From the NCBI GenBank assembly GCA_034359265.1, contig CP136890.1, positions 89,429,501 to 89,493,500 on the forward strand: DNA of 64,000 nucleotides, written 5' to 3'. A program made the translations under genes and the position numbers. This DNA is from Canna indica (lineage: Eukaryota; Streptophyta; Magnoliopsida; Zingiberales; Cannaceae). Positions within the stretch are counted from its first letter, which is position 1. Each line of letters begins with the position of its first letter. Of the stretch, positions 11,706 through 20,957 are shown piece after piece. Below the pieces are notes generated by a model that was not told the DNA's origin, did no database searches, and was given only the letters and a program-made list of their open reading frames with translations.

Positions 11706-12033
11706 CAGTAGTGACCTAACAGAAGTTAGCTTGGTGTCATTTTTATACCTCTTTCAATAACCTCAGGGGTATTTTAGCTTCAAAATCAACATTAGGGGCA
11801 TTTTAGTACCCGTGAGAAAATGTTACGGGTATTTTTGTACCCGTGAGAAAATGTTAAAGGCATTTTAGTACCCGTGATAAAACGTCTTGGCCTGCATGCG
11901 CGCCACATGTTCACATCATCAGTCTCAATCATCAGCCACGTCAGCTCCGTTATCTATCAATTAACGTCGTTTACCTATAGGGGCATTTTAGTACTCGTGA
12001 GAAAATGTTAGGGGCATTTTTGTACCTTTTCCC

Positions 12034-12406
12034 TATAATAAAAGTAACTAAGTTTGAAATAAATATGGTAGCAATTTTCTGCTCTTTTCTTTTCTCTTTC
12101 CCGCTCATTTAATAAAAAAAGAAATTTTTATAGAAATTTCTATAAAATCATTAAATGAATATTTATGTAATGTTCGTTCACAAAATTTTTTATAGTATTT
12201 TTTTTTCAATGAATCTTTTAAAAAAAATTACAAAAATATCTATGAAATAAGTGTAAAATAATCCTAAAATGAGCGAGAAAAAATATTCTATTTTGCACGA
12301 AAGTGCATAACACGTCACAATTTGTTTTAAAAAAATATATAAAAAAGTAAAAAAAAAATATGAAAAAATATATGAATTTGTATTTATTATAATAAAAATA
12401 GATTTT
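12034..12406. repeat. Third unit of the AT-rich 0.8 kb repeat, truncated
   Basis: From 12050 the sequence follows the units at 1759 and 2486 (AAGTTTGAAATAAATATGG, then CTCTTTCCCGCTCATTTAAT, then TTTTGCACGAAA). It is cut off at 12406 where CACTA-2 begins. This shows that the foldback element inserted into the repeat array. Confidence 0.75.
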
Positions 12407-12419
12407 CACTACTAGAAAA

Positions 12420-12760
12420 ATGGGATCAGCAACGGCTGATGCCGTTGCTGAACAGCATCAGCAACAGCCGAGCCGTTGCAATAGAGCCGTGACAGAAACT
12501 CGCGTTGCTGATAACTTAGCGACGGATCAGCAACGGCCGCTCGGGCCGTCGCTAACTATATTATCAGCAACGGTTTTGCCACGGACTCGGAGCCGTTGCT
12601 GATAACATTAATAGCAACGGCTGCTGAGTCCGTAGCAACGCCGTTAGTAAAAGCCCGTCGCTAAGCCGTTGTTGTAGGTCATCAGCAACGGCTTTCGATA
12701 CACTTTTAGCAACGGCTTTCCCACGGACGGCCGTGGGAAAGCCGTTGCTGATGATGTGAA
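12420..12760. repeat. CACTA-2 subterminal repeats (3' side of the element)
   Basis: Many copies of ATCAGCAACGGC and its reverse complement are interleaved with GGGCCGT and ACGGACTC motifs, directly inside the terminus at 12407. Function as binding sites is inferred from the En/Spm family. Confidence 0.85.
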
Positions 12761-13058
12761 CCTGGTAACGAAAAAATTTAAAATTTAAAATTTCCATTGA
12801 TACATTGATACATTATCTGATACATAACTCACACACCCACACACTCATACACACATTCATTCACACATCACAAACACACCAAGATATACATCAAAACAAT
12901 TATATTTATATTGATAATTATCCACGATAGTATAAAAATAATTCAAATGCAAAATTGAAGTATCAATATCCAAACAAAATAAGTTAAACAAGTTCAATAT
13001 CTCAGTAACAAAGTCAATATAAACAAAATCTCACGATGACGATGGAGGATGGCCTGGA

Positions 13059-14550
13059 TCATATGGCGGGGTCTGGAGTGCTTGACTGACTCGCGGACGA
13101 TGGATTAGATGATGCCGAAGAGATGCCTGCTTCGGGATGACCTGACATGTTGCGTAGCATAGCTTGTATATCCGCCATCATCTGACTCTGGCGCTCCATT
13201 ATCTCAGTCTGGCGCGCGACCATGTCCTCTAGAGTCCTTATTCTGCTACTAAGATCATAACTGGATCTAGAGGTGGACGGCCGCTCACCAGCGACCGGAG
13301 GGGTCGGTGCCCCAAGTGGCCCTAGTACGGCTCGCGCATGACCACTATCTGCGAAGCCATATACGCGGCTATGGTCCCAGCCACCTGCGGCCTCGACCCA
13401 CGATGCTGCGTCAAAGTCCTCGGGGGTACCCCCGCGCTGCACCACCGTCTGGCTGTAGGTCTCCTACTCGAGTTTGATTTTTTGTTTAATATTTATCATA
13501 AAACTTAAATTATAAATATATAATGAATAATTTAAACAAATATATAATTACCATAATGTATGCAGCGCGGTTGTCGATGTACTCCCCCGTCCCATGTGCT
13601 CGACGGTGAGTCCGCTCAAACACCGCCATCGGGGAGGGTCGCTGGACAGTCCCGTCATCCGACACCGTCGTCTACATTTACAAAACAAATACATTAATTA
13701 GTACACATAGTAACAAATAAAATATATAATTAAAAGATATACTTACCATACGGTTCGCGTGCACTGCAAATGCAACAGAGCCGCCGGTGTGACGCGCTGC
13801 TCCCCCCGACATGCGATTTCTAGCCGCATTCCGAGAAACCTCCTGCCATCGATCCGTCGACCATATTCCCACGAGCTAGTCCCATATATCCGGAGTAATC
13901 CAACCAGGGCCGTATCCCCGAATCTCCGCGATGTTAGTGGTCCCAGCTCTGGCCATCGCTTGGGACCGAGCCTGCCCCAGCTGCCCGTTGTACCTTGCCC
14001 GGGAAATAGCCTCCCAGGCAGCGTAAATGAAGGGCCTTTGGTCCTCGGCCCATGTATAGCGAGCCTGCAAAATAATAATATCAGTACTAATATTAATCAT
14101 CATGCATGTAAAAAAAATAATAATATGTGCCTCAAACTCGCGCCATAACATGTCGACGTGCTCGCTAGGCACGTGAGACCACGTAGGCCATGCCCCGTGC
14201 ATGTATCGTCGAATAGTAGAAGAAATGCTCCTCGGCACTTCTTCTTGCTCGAACCTGCACAACAAAAATAAATTTTAATATTATATTATAATATAATGAA
14301 TTTGTAATGATTCATAATTCATGATATATTACCGCTCCCCAATCACGCTAATCAATCTACGTGACTCTGTGGCTGGTGGAGGCTGCCACCTGTTCGGCCC
14401 GCGTGGCCGCCTGCGTCTGGATGTACTAGCCTCGGCAGTATCATCCGCATGAGAATCAGCAACAGGAGGATCAGCAGCATGAGTAAGTGCTGGAGTCTCA
14501 CCGATCGGAGACTCCGAAGCTCTCCTGCGTCGATAACCACGACCAGACAT
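13059..14550 (-). pseudogene. Second CACTA gene (plant En/Spm accessory transposase type), five exons, one nonsense codon
   Basis: Exons are 14550-14333, 14254-14131, 14064-13747, 13671-13552 and 13463-13059. All junction phases agree and the total is 395 codons including the stop. The protein starts MSGRGYRRRRASES, has a basic N-terminus, a middle with RRYMHGAWPTW, AEDQRPFIYAAW, STDRWQEVSRNAARNR and HTGGSVAF motifs, and ends with a coiled-coil-like stretch (LEDMVARQTEIMERQSQMM). This resembles the plant transposase (Ptta/En/Spm) family, which binds subterminal repeats and assists the catalytic subunit; the role is inferred. Intron 2 would use a GC donor (GAG|GCACAT) with a normal TTGCAG acceptor. 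A TAG at 13876-13878 interrupts exon 3; otherwise the frame is intact. Confidence 0.82.
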
Positions 14551-14625
14551 ATATGTGGAACAGACATATAATCAGATTATTGTATAAATAGTAGAGATAT
14601 ATTTAATAAAATATATACTTTACAA

Positions 14626-17600
14626 TTATTCCTCATCATCTGAATAATAGTCTTCGAATTCTTCCTCTTCTTCCTCTTCTTCATCTTCTTCATCTCCAGC
14701 TTCCTCAATTTCATGATCGTCATCATCAGCATATTCAACTTCTAATTGAATTGACGTTGTGTCTGCTTCCTCGAGTATTGGAATAATACGATCTACAGCA
14801 GGAGGATCATCTTCTTGATAGAAACCATGTGTCATATTAGGTATCAGCTCATTTTCTCCTACTATCGGATCAATTTTTCCTCTACCTTTTGTCTTACAGA
14901 CTACACTCCAATCTGCTCTATCTTTATTTCGAGCCGGATACTTCGCGTAATATACTTGTTCGGCTTGTGATGCCAATATAAAAGGCTCATTTGCTACCAA
15001 TTTCGATTTGTAATTAACCTCAACAAGTTTGTATTTTGGATGAACTTTCATGCCCCTTTCTGTTGTATCGAACCAATGACATCTAAATAGGATCATTTAT
15101 TTTAAGCCGAAGTAGTGCAACTTTATCACTTCTTCCACCAGTCCATAAAAATCCATATCACATTCAACATAGGTTGTCCCTTTCACGCAGACCCCAGCAT
15201 TCATCGTCTTCTTTGTAAATGAATATTCAACCGTGTGAAATTTATACCCGTTAACAAAATATCCGCTATAGCACGACACAAGTCGCGACGGTCCACTAAC
15301 AAACTCAAATATTCTTTCATTTATTTCAGCTCTGTGATCTTTGCTGTAAGTCTGAATCCAAGTAGGGAAATCACGATTCCGTAATCTCTTCAATTCTTGA
15401 TCGTTGTGAATAGAGTATTTTTGCACCATCTCAATGTCAAATATTTCAATGAATTGTTCAATCTTTGGACAATTGAGTAATACATACAAGTGTGTCAAAT
15501 GATACTCTTCATCGCTTAAGTGTCGAGATGGACGAGAACCAAAAGCACGACCAGAGTGACAAAATATATTTAAACGTCCATCTGAATGTCGAACACCCCC
15601 GTCGTCGTTACGTGGAAGACGATCAAATCTTGTCTGTACTGTCGATTCAAAGTAAAATGAGCAGAATGTTGAAATTTCTTGGATGATATACGATTCAGAT
15701 ATTGATCCTTCAACAGCTGCGGTGTTCTTTACTTTTTTCTTCAGACGATTCATGTATCTTTCAAATAAGTACATCCACCGATATTGAACGGGGCCACCAA
15801 CTCGTGCCTCGTATGCCAAGTGTATCGGTAGATGCTCCATCGAGTCAAAAAATGCAGGAGGGAAAAACTGCTCCAGCTTGCATATGATTTCAATAATATT
15901 ATTTTCAAGTGTTGACATATCTTCGACTCGAAGGACATTTGCACAGATGTTTCTAAAAAACATACTTAATTCAGTCAACGGACCCCAAATATTATCAGGT
16001 AGAAGATCTCGAAATGCGGTCGGAAGTAATCTCTGCATGAATACATGACAATCATGGCTCTTCATCCTTGATATTTTGCAATCATCGACGTTCACACATC
16101 GAGATAAGTTTGAAGCATATCCATCGGGTAATCTGAGTTCTTTTACCCATTGACAAACATCTTTGATCTGTTGTTTATTTAACACATATGGGGCCTTCGG
16201 TTTCAGATATATATCGTCTGTTGACCTCTTGTAACTCCAACTCTGGTCTTTTATAAAGTATTTTCATATCATGTCGGGCTTTGACATTATCTTTTGTTTT
16301 TCCGGAAATATCCATCAAAGTGTTGAAAATATTATCAAACACATTTTTTTCAATGTGCATGACATCTAAATTATGTCGAATCAATAATGAACTCCAATAG
16401 GGCAATTCCCAAAAGATACTTTTTTTCACCCAGTTATGTGTTTGGCCAAAACCTGACACTCTTTCATTGTGACCAAATACTATATCTGGAAGTGCTGAAA
16501 CACGTGCTAACATTTGTTCACCAGACAACATCGGTGGTGGCCCATCTCTTTCGACTCTGCCCTTAGTAAATTTATTACGATTCCTTCGATACTGATGATT
16601 AACCGGTAGGAATCGACGATGATAATCAAAGAATGAGATTTTTCATCCGCTCTGAAGACTGATTGATTTAGAGTGTTCCATACAATACGGACAAGAGAGT
16701 CGACCGTGAGTGCTCCAACCCGACAACATGCCGTACGCCGGGAAATCATTGATTGTCCACAAGACCGCGGCCTTTAAATTGAAGTTTTGCTTCCGATGAC
16801 AATCATAAGTGACAGCTCCCTCAGTCCACAATGTTTTTAATTCATCTATCAAGGGTCTGAGAAATATGTCAATTTCTTTTCGCGGACCCTTAGGACCCGG
16901 AATAATCATCGAAAGATAAATAAATTCATCTTTCATGCACATTGACGGTGGCAAATTATAAACTGTCAACAGCACTGGCCAAACTGAATAAGGAGTTGCA
17001 GAATGTCCAAACGGATTAAAACCATCTGTGCACAATCCCAATCTGATATTTCTAGTATCCCTAGCAAATGAAGGATAACATGTATCCAAATGTTTCCATG
17101 CTTCACTGTCAGATGGATGAGTCATTACTGTATCATCACGACTTCTTGCATGCCAACTCATGTAGGGGATGGTCTTTTCCGACATGAATAATCTTTGAAG
17201 TCTCGGTGTTAGTGGAAAATACCGAAGCACCTTAAACGGGATATTTTTCTGTCGGACCGATTTCTTCTCCTTGTAACGAGGATGTTGACATACAGGGCAT
17301 TTATCCAAGTGCACATTTTCTTTATAATATAAAATGCAGTTATTTTGGCACGCGTGTATTTTTTCGTACCCAAGCCTCAATTTTCTCATTAGCTTTTTAG
17401 TCTTATAAAAAGTTGGCTCAAACTTGTTATCAGTAGGCAGCATCCCATTAATCAATCCAACAATCCGATCATACGCAACTCCGCTGATATTACAATCGGC
17501 CTTGATGTTTAAAAGCTGTGTCATTGCTACAAACCTAGTGTATTTAGGACAATTCTCATACAAAGGTTCATCGGCAGCTTTCAACATCTCGTAAAATTCT

Positions 17601-18106
17601 GCAGCTTCTTTATTTGGTAATTCAATCTCTACCGCAGTTTGTACTTCTGTGATATCAACCGCTGTAGTATCTGGTGGGACTGATGTCTGAAGAACTGGCC
17701 AATCAACATTATCATTCAGGTGGAATTGACCCCTAAGACTATCAAGTATCATAGTTCTATAGGGATTACATTGACTGGATGAAGAAGCACCAGCAGAGGA
17801 AGATTCACCATATGTCTGAACGACAGGATTGCTCGACGTCCCGACTTCGCGTGACTCCCCGTGACAAGTCCATAGAAAATATCTTGGTACAAATCCTTTG
17901 GTATATAGATGCAGAGTGACAGTCTCCCGATCCAAAAATCGTCCATTTGAACAAATGCGGCACAGACATCGGATTTGATCACCCATGCTAACGAAATTTT
18001 GATTCGAATAGGTGAAATTTAGGAAGTACGTTACGCCTAATTGAAACTCATTCGTTAAAGCTCCACGATCAAGACGTCGGTACATCCAACTTCTATCAGT
18101 CAACAT
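14626..18106 (-). pseudogene. TNP2-like CACTA transposase with DUF4218/DUF4216 regions, broken
   Basis: The frame starts at ATG 18106 (the upstream in-frame TTG is not needed). It shows the transposase-associated domain (CLCRICSNG, WTCHGES), the TNP2 core (KCPVCQHPRY, LRYFPLTPRLQRLF, LGLCTDGFNPFG, SVWPVLLTVYNLPP), a DUF4218-like part (SHDCHVFMQRLLP, EHLPIHLAYEARVGGP, CYSGYFVNGYKF) and a DUF4216-like part (RCHWFDTTERGMK), ending in a long acidic Glu/Asp tail. Breaks are a TGA at 16643-16645 (shared with CACTA-1), a 4-bp AT expansion near 16210 that shifts frame, and a TAA at 15097-15099. Nearly the whole length remains readable. The family catalyses cut-and-paste transposition at CACTA ends. 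Confidence 0.9.
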
Positions 18107-18207
18107 GATTCTGTCAATCAATGACAATTTCTTTGGTTAATGTCTTTAGGTGAGATTGTCCTATTCCATTCGGGATTTATGTTATTTATATTGCACTAAG
18201 TACTTAT

Positions 18208-18325
18208 TTTAACCGTTAACTTCATTCTAAATTTCGGCAGCATCTCCCTACAGTTCATCTGGGCACGTATCGGAGAACAAGAGAGATGTTGCCGAAATTT
18301 AGAATGATTAGTTAACAGTTAAAAT
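18208..18325 (-). other. Hairpin upstream of the CACTA-2 transposase
   Basis: The arms 18222-18246 and 18283-18307 match the CACTA-1 hairpin arms at the same distance from the transposase start, with a different loop and one substitution. The outer stem contains TTTTAACCGTTAAC and its approximate complement. Retention of both arms with a changed loop is what a constrained fold would give, although inheritance by descent is also possible. Confidence 0.75.
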
Positions 18326-18564
18326 AAAAACGTAAGTGCAGTACAAATAACTATATTCCCAAATTGTCCAATCAGGGATAATTCAAGAATTGTACGTCGT
18401 ATAAAAGATCATCTACTTCTTTTACACGAACATACAATCCCCGAACGGATCTATGGTTTTGCTAAATCATATCCGACTCGTCGATGCGTACGTGAAACAT
18501 ATGAACTCGTCGGATGCATGATTATTTTCTAAATGTTTCGAGACAGTTCGAGTCCATATTGGAT

Positions 18565-18668
18565 GATTTCGACGCGCGTCCGAAGTGGACGATTCCGGCG
18601 CGCGTCCGAAGTGGACGATTCCGGCGCGCGTCCGAAGTGGATGATTCCGGTGCGCGTCCGAAGTGGAA
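18565..18668 (-). repeat. 26-bp tandem repeat in the CACTA-2 leader
   Basis: Four contiguous 26-base units start at 18565, 18591, 18617 and 18643. The core is GATTCCGGCGCGCGTCCGAA followed by GTGGAC, with few substitutions. The reverse complement is the minisatellite found in CACTA-1. Confidence 0.9.
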
Positions 18669-18783
18669 AATTCCGAAATTAATCTAAACCCTAATAATTA
18701 ATCTAACAAATTAAACAATTAATCTAAATAATTAATTAATAATTAAAAAACAATAAAAAATTATATATATATCGATAAATTCT

Positions 18784-18851
18784 GGCGCCGGAGTCAGGTG
18801 GACTCCGGCGCCGACGTACAGTGGCCGGACACACTGTCCGGCCACTGTACA
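18784..18851. other. Two adjacent perfect GC-rich hairpins in the CACTA-2 leader
   Basis: The first has 12-bp arms GGCGCCGGAGTC/GACTCCGGCGCC with a 5-base loop. The second, 18816-18850, has 16-bp perfect arms with the 3-base loop CAC. Both lie in GC-rich DNA between the transposase leader and the subterminal repeats. They could be protein-binding sites or structured RNA; no function is shown by the sequence. Confidence 0.8.
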
Positions 18852-19099
18852 AGGTCCGGCGGCAGCCATCGGCCGACCGCCGCCGGCCGAAACCCTTAAA
18901 AAAGGGTTTTGGTCGGATTTCCCACCGGCCGCAACGGGAAGAGACGGCCGGCCGGCGAGGCATACCTGAAAATGTCGGCAGCAGCAGGAGGAGGAAGAGG
19001 CGTCGTCGGCGTCGGCAGCGGCGGCGACAGGCGGGAGCAGGAGACGGCGGCGGCAGCAGCGGGAGGAAGAAGGGTCGGGCGCGACTGCGTGCCCTATAT

Positions 19100-19395
19100 A
19101 AACTTATCAGCAACGGCTCACTCGCCCGTTAGAAAGTCGTTGCTAATAAGTTATCATCAGCAACGGCTCACTTGTCCGTTAGAAAGTCGTTGCTGATAAT
19201 TAAAATATCAGCAACGGCTCGCCTTTTCGTCAGAAAGCCGTTGCTGATAATTAAAATAATCTGCAATGGCTCGCGTGTCCGTTAGAACGCCGTTGCAGAT
19301 ACAAATATCTGCAACGGCTCGGGCGGCCGTAAGAATGCCGTTGCAAATAGCAACGGCTTGAGCGGCCGTTGCTGATAGCCGTTGCTGAAGACTCA
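19100..19395. repeat. CACTA-2 subterminal repeats (5' side of the element)
   Basis: Regular units of about 55-60 bases of the form ATCAGCAACGGCTCRC...CCGTTAGAAAGTCGTTGCTGAT repeat five to six times up to the terminus at 19408. Each unit is itself an imperfect inverted repeat. Confidence 0.85.
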
Positions 19396-19408
19396 ATTTC
19401 TAGTAGTG

Positions 19409-19951
19409 TGATTTTTTCTTCGGTCGATCGACGCGATTGCGTCTTTGGCTTATATGTAGGTCGGTCGACCGCCAACCTTACTGCCTATTTCAGGCCTTTG
19501 TCGATCGACCGAAGTAGCCACTGCCTATTTTAGGCAGTGTTCGGTCTACTAACAAGGCTACTGCCTGATACCTTACCCTATTCGGTCGATCGCCCAGTCG
19601 ATCGAATTTAGGCTGAGATTTGTTTCTTCAGCCGATTTTCTTCCGCGCTTCGTGTCCGGGTTTCGGCTTTCAACGACCATCAACTTGGAGAGCGTTCATG
19701 TGATCTTTGAGCCCGTCCAATACGTCTTTGGTTCACGCATCGCTCTTCGAGAAGTTTTCGCGACGAACCCGAGCGCGATGATCATTGTCCTTTCGATTTC
19801 TGATTTCTTCGATTTTTCGATCGAGGACATCGAACGCTAATTGATATGAAACCTGAAACATATTCTCAATGAAATCATTAGTCCCATGTTTGTTATCATC
19901 AAAACCATCAAAACCGAGATTAAGGCTAAGGTTGAAAACCTAAAGCCAATA
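19409..19951 (-). mobile_element. Truncated 3' LTR of a Copia element
   Basis: This segment matches about 4380-5235 of the solo LTR, including the GGTCGATCGACCG repeats, the CCTGAAA...TCAATGAAAT...TTAGT...CCATGTTTGTTATCATC stretch and the end ...AAAGCCAATA. It is cut at 19408 by the end of CACTA-2, and the missing part is not found on the other side of CACTA-2. Immediately beyond 19951 lies the purine tract (on the - strand) expected before a 3' LTR. Confidence 0.75.
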
Positions 19952-20190
19952 ATCTCTCCCTTTTTGATGATGACAAACATCCTTAAGAAAGTATAATCAT
20001 TAAAGTATATAGGATATCAACTTAGGGATTTCTCCCCCTATCAACATGCATATCTATAAGAATAAACTCCCCCTATCTATATGCATGGATTTTCTATATT
20101 TTCCTCCCCTTTACCTATACTTTTCTCCCCATTTTGACTATACATTTCTCCCCCTTTATACCTAAACTCTTCTCTCCCCCTTTTGACATC
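19952..20190 (-). other. Polypurine tract region preceding the Copia LTR
   Basis: On the - strand the sequence has repeated purine runs such as AAAAAGGGAGAGATTATTGG at the LTR edge and AAAAGGGGGAGAGAAGAG farther in, plus several copies of AGGGGGAG. A purine tract next to the 3' LTR primes plus-strand DNA synthesis in LTR retrotransposons. Confidence 0.65.
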
Positions 20191-20744
20191 AATCAAAAAG
20201 GGCAAGAAGGGTCTATCTATTCAAAGAGATGAAAGACAAGTATTTTTTCATGAAGTTGAGACTTTAAAGATTTTTCATGAAACAAGAAAATCTCAACCAA
20301 GGGATGGAAAATAAATGATTAATATGAAACAAAATCATACATGATATGTTTAAAGCTAAATTTTTGAATTCAAGATAAGTCATGTATGTTCTCAAAATGA
20401 ATATTGTTTCTTTTTCATGACATTTTTAAATTTCATTCAAACTTTCAAAATACAAAGATATAGTCATTTAACTTATGTATTAAGTTTGAAGTGAAACTAA
20501 TGTCATTTGATCTAAATATGAACTTAGCACATTTTCATTTGAAATAAGCATGAAAACATGAAGGTGCTAAGTCTCAAGTTTTACTATCTACTCATGTTTT
20601 CTCAAACTTAGGCATCTAGACATTAAACATGAGATAATGTAAGTCTATGAATTTTTTAATTCACTTTGTTGACTTGGGTCAACCTATACTTTTAGTTTTC
20701 AAAAATCAAACTTTTGAGTTTATACCAAGGTTTAAAATCTCGGT

Positions 20745-20845
20745 ACCGGTACCGGTTTCGGTCACCGGCCGGTACCGGTACATACCGGTACCGTACCGTA
20801 CCGAGACACGGTACGGACCGGTATGGAAAATGCATACCGGCCGGT
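20745..20845. repeat. hAT left subterminal CCGGTACCGG-type palindromes
   Basis: Overlapping GGTACCGGTACCGG, CCGGCCGGTACCGG and ACCGTACCGTACCG motifs fill about 100 bases beside the left terminus. They use GGTACC cores, unlike the CCGCCCGG or CCGGGCGG cores at the other end. Confidence 0.8.
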
Positions 20846-20957
20846 TGGTTTTTTTTTATTTTTTATTTAAGAACTAACTCTAATTCTCCAATAACACATA
20901 ACTGATGAAGAAATGCTTAAAATTAATATTCAAATGTCAAATACATGAATACAATTT

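Larger units (their letters stand above)
5795..11713 (+). mobile_element. CACTA (En/Spm) DNA transposon, CACTA-1, defective
   Basis: The left terminus is CACTACTAGAAATATG and the right terminus, read inward on the other strand, is CACTACTGGAATAATAAG. The flanking trinucleotides are ACC at 5792-5794 and ACC at 11714-11716, the 3-bp target duplication expected of CACTA transposons. Inside are subterminal CAACGGC-type repeats at both ends, a tandemly duplicated 5' region, a TNP2-like transposase with several stop codons, and a 3' remnant of a second gene left by a large internal deletion. The element sits inside the foldback element and probably cannot supply its own transposase. Confidence 0.93.
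3271..12033. mobile_element. Long-inverted-repeat (foldback-like) DNA element carrying two nested elements
   Basis: The left end reads CAGGGAAAAGGTACAAAAAT and the right end is its near reverse complement, ending in CCTTTTCCC. Both ends are flanked by TATAATA (3264-3270 and 12034-12040), a likely 7-bp target duplication. The inverted similarity continues inward through tandem GTTTTCTCACGAGTACTAAA-type motifs, a GACGTGGC stretch, a CATGTGG/CAGGCCAAG stretch and a GTGAGACT...GTTGACTTTA stretch that meets its partner near 5540-5700. With the solo LTR and CACTA-1 removed the element is about 1.04 kb and has no coding capacity. It resembles nonautonomous long-TIR MITE/foldback elements; the superfamily is uncertain (Mutator-like is possible). 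Confidence 0.75.
12407..19408 (-). mobile_element. CACTA (En/Spm) DNA transposon, CACTA-2
   Basis: CACTACTAGAAAAATGGG begins at 12407, and the far end reads inward as CACTACTAGAAATTGAG ending at 19408. Subterminal CAACGGC repeats are present at both ends. The element carries a TNP2-like transposase gene (14626-18106) and a second, spliced gene (13059-14550), both on the - strand, which is the two-gene layout of En/Spm elements. The flanking trinucleotides differ (TTT at left, TGA at right). The left flank is AT-rich repeat while the right flank is a truncated Copia LTR, so the original target site is not preserved. Confidence 0.9.

Noticed and set aside
18565..18668. Possible CRISPR-like array of 26-bp units
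   Set aside because: The units are directly contiguous with no spacers and lie in a plant transposon; this is a minisatellite.
18736..19196. Open frames of 95-125 codons on both strands
   Set aside because: GC-rich CACTA-2 leader with CGG/GCC repeats; Arg/Pro/Ala-rich translations on both strands are a base-composition effect.
20647..20905. Frames with RYRYRF-like repeats
   Set aside because: Translations of the CGGTACCGG subterminal repeats of the hAT element.
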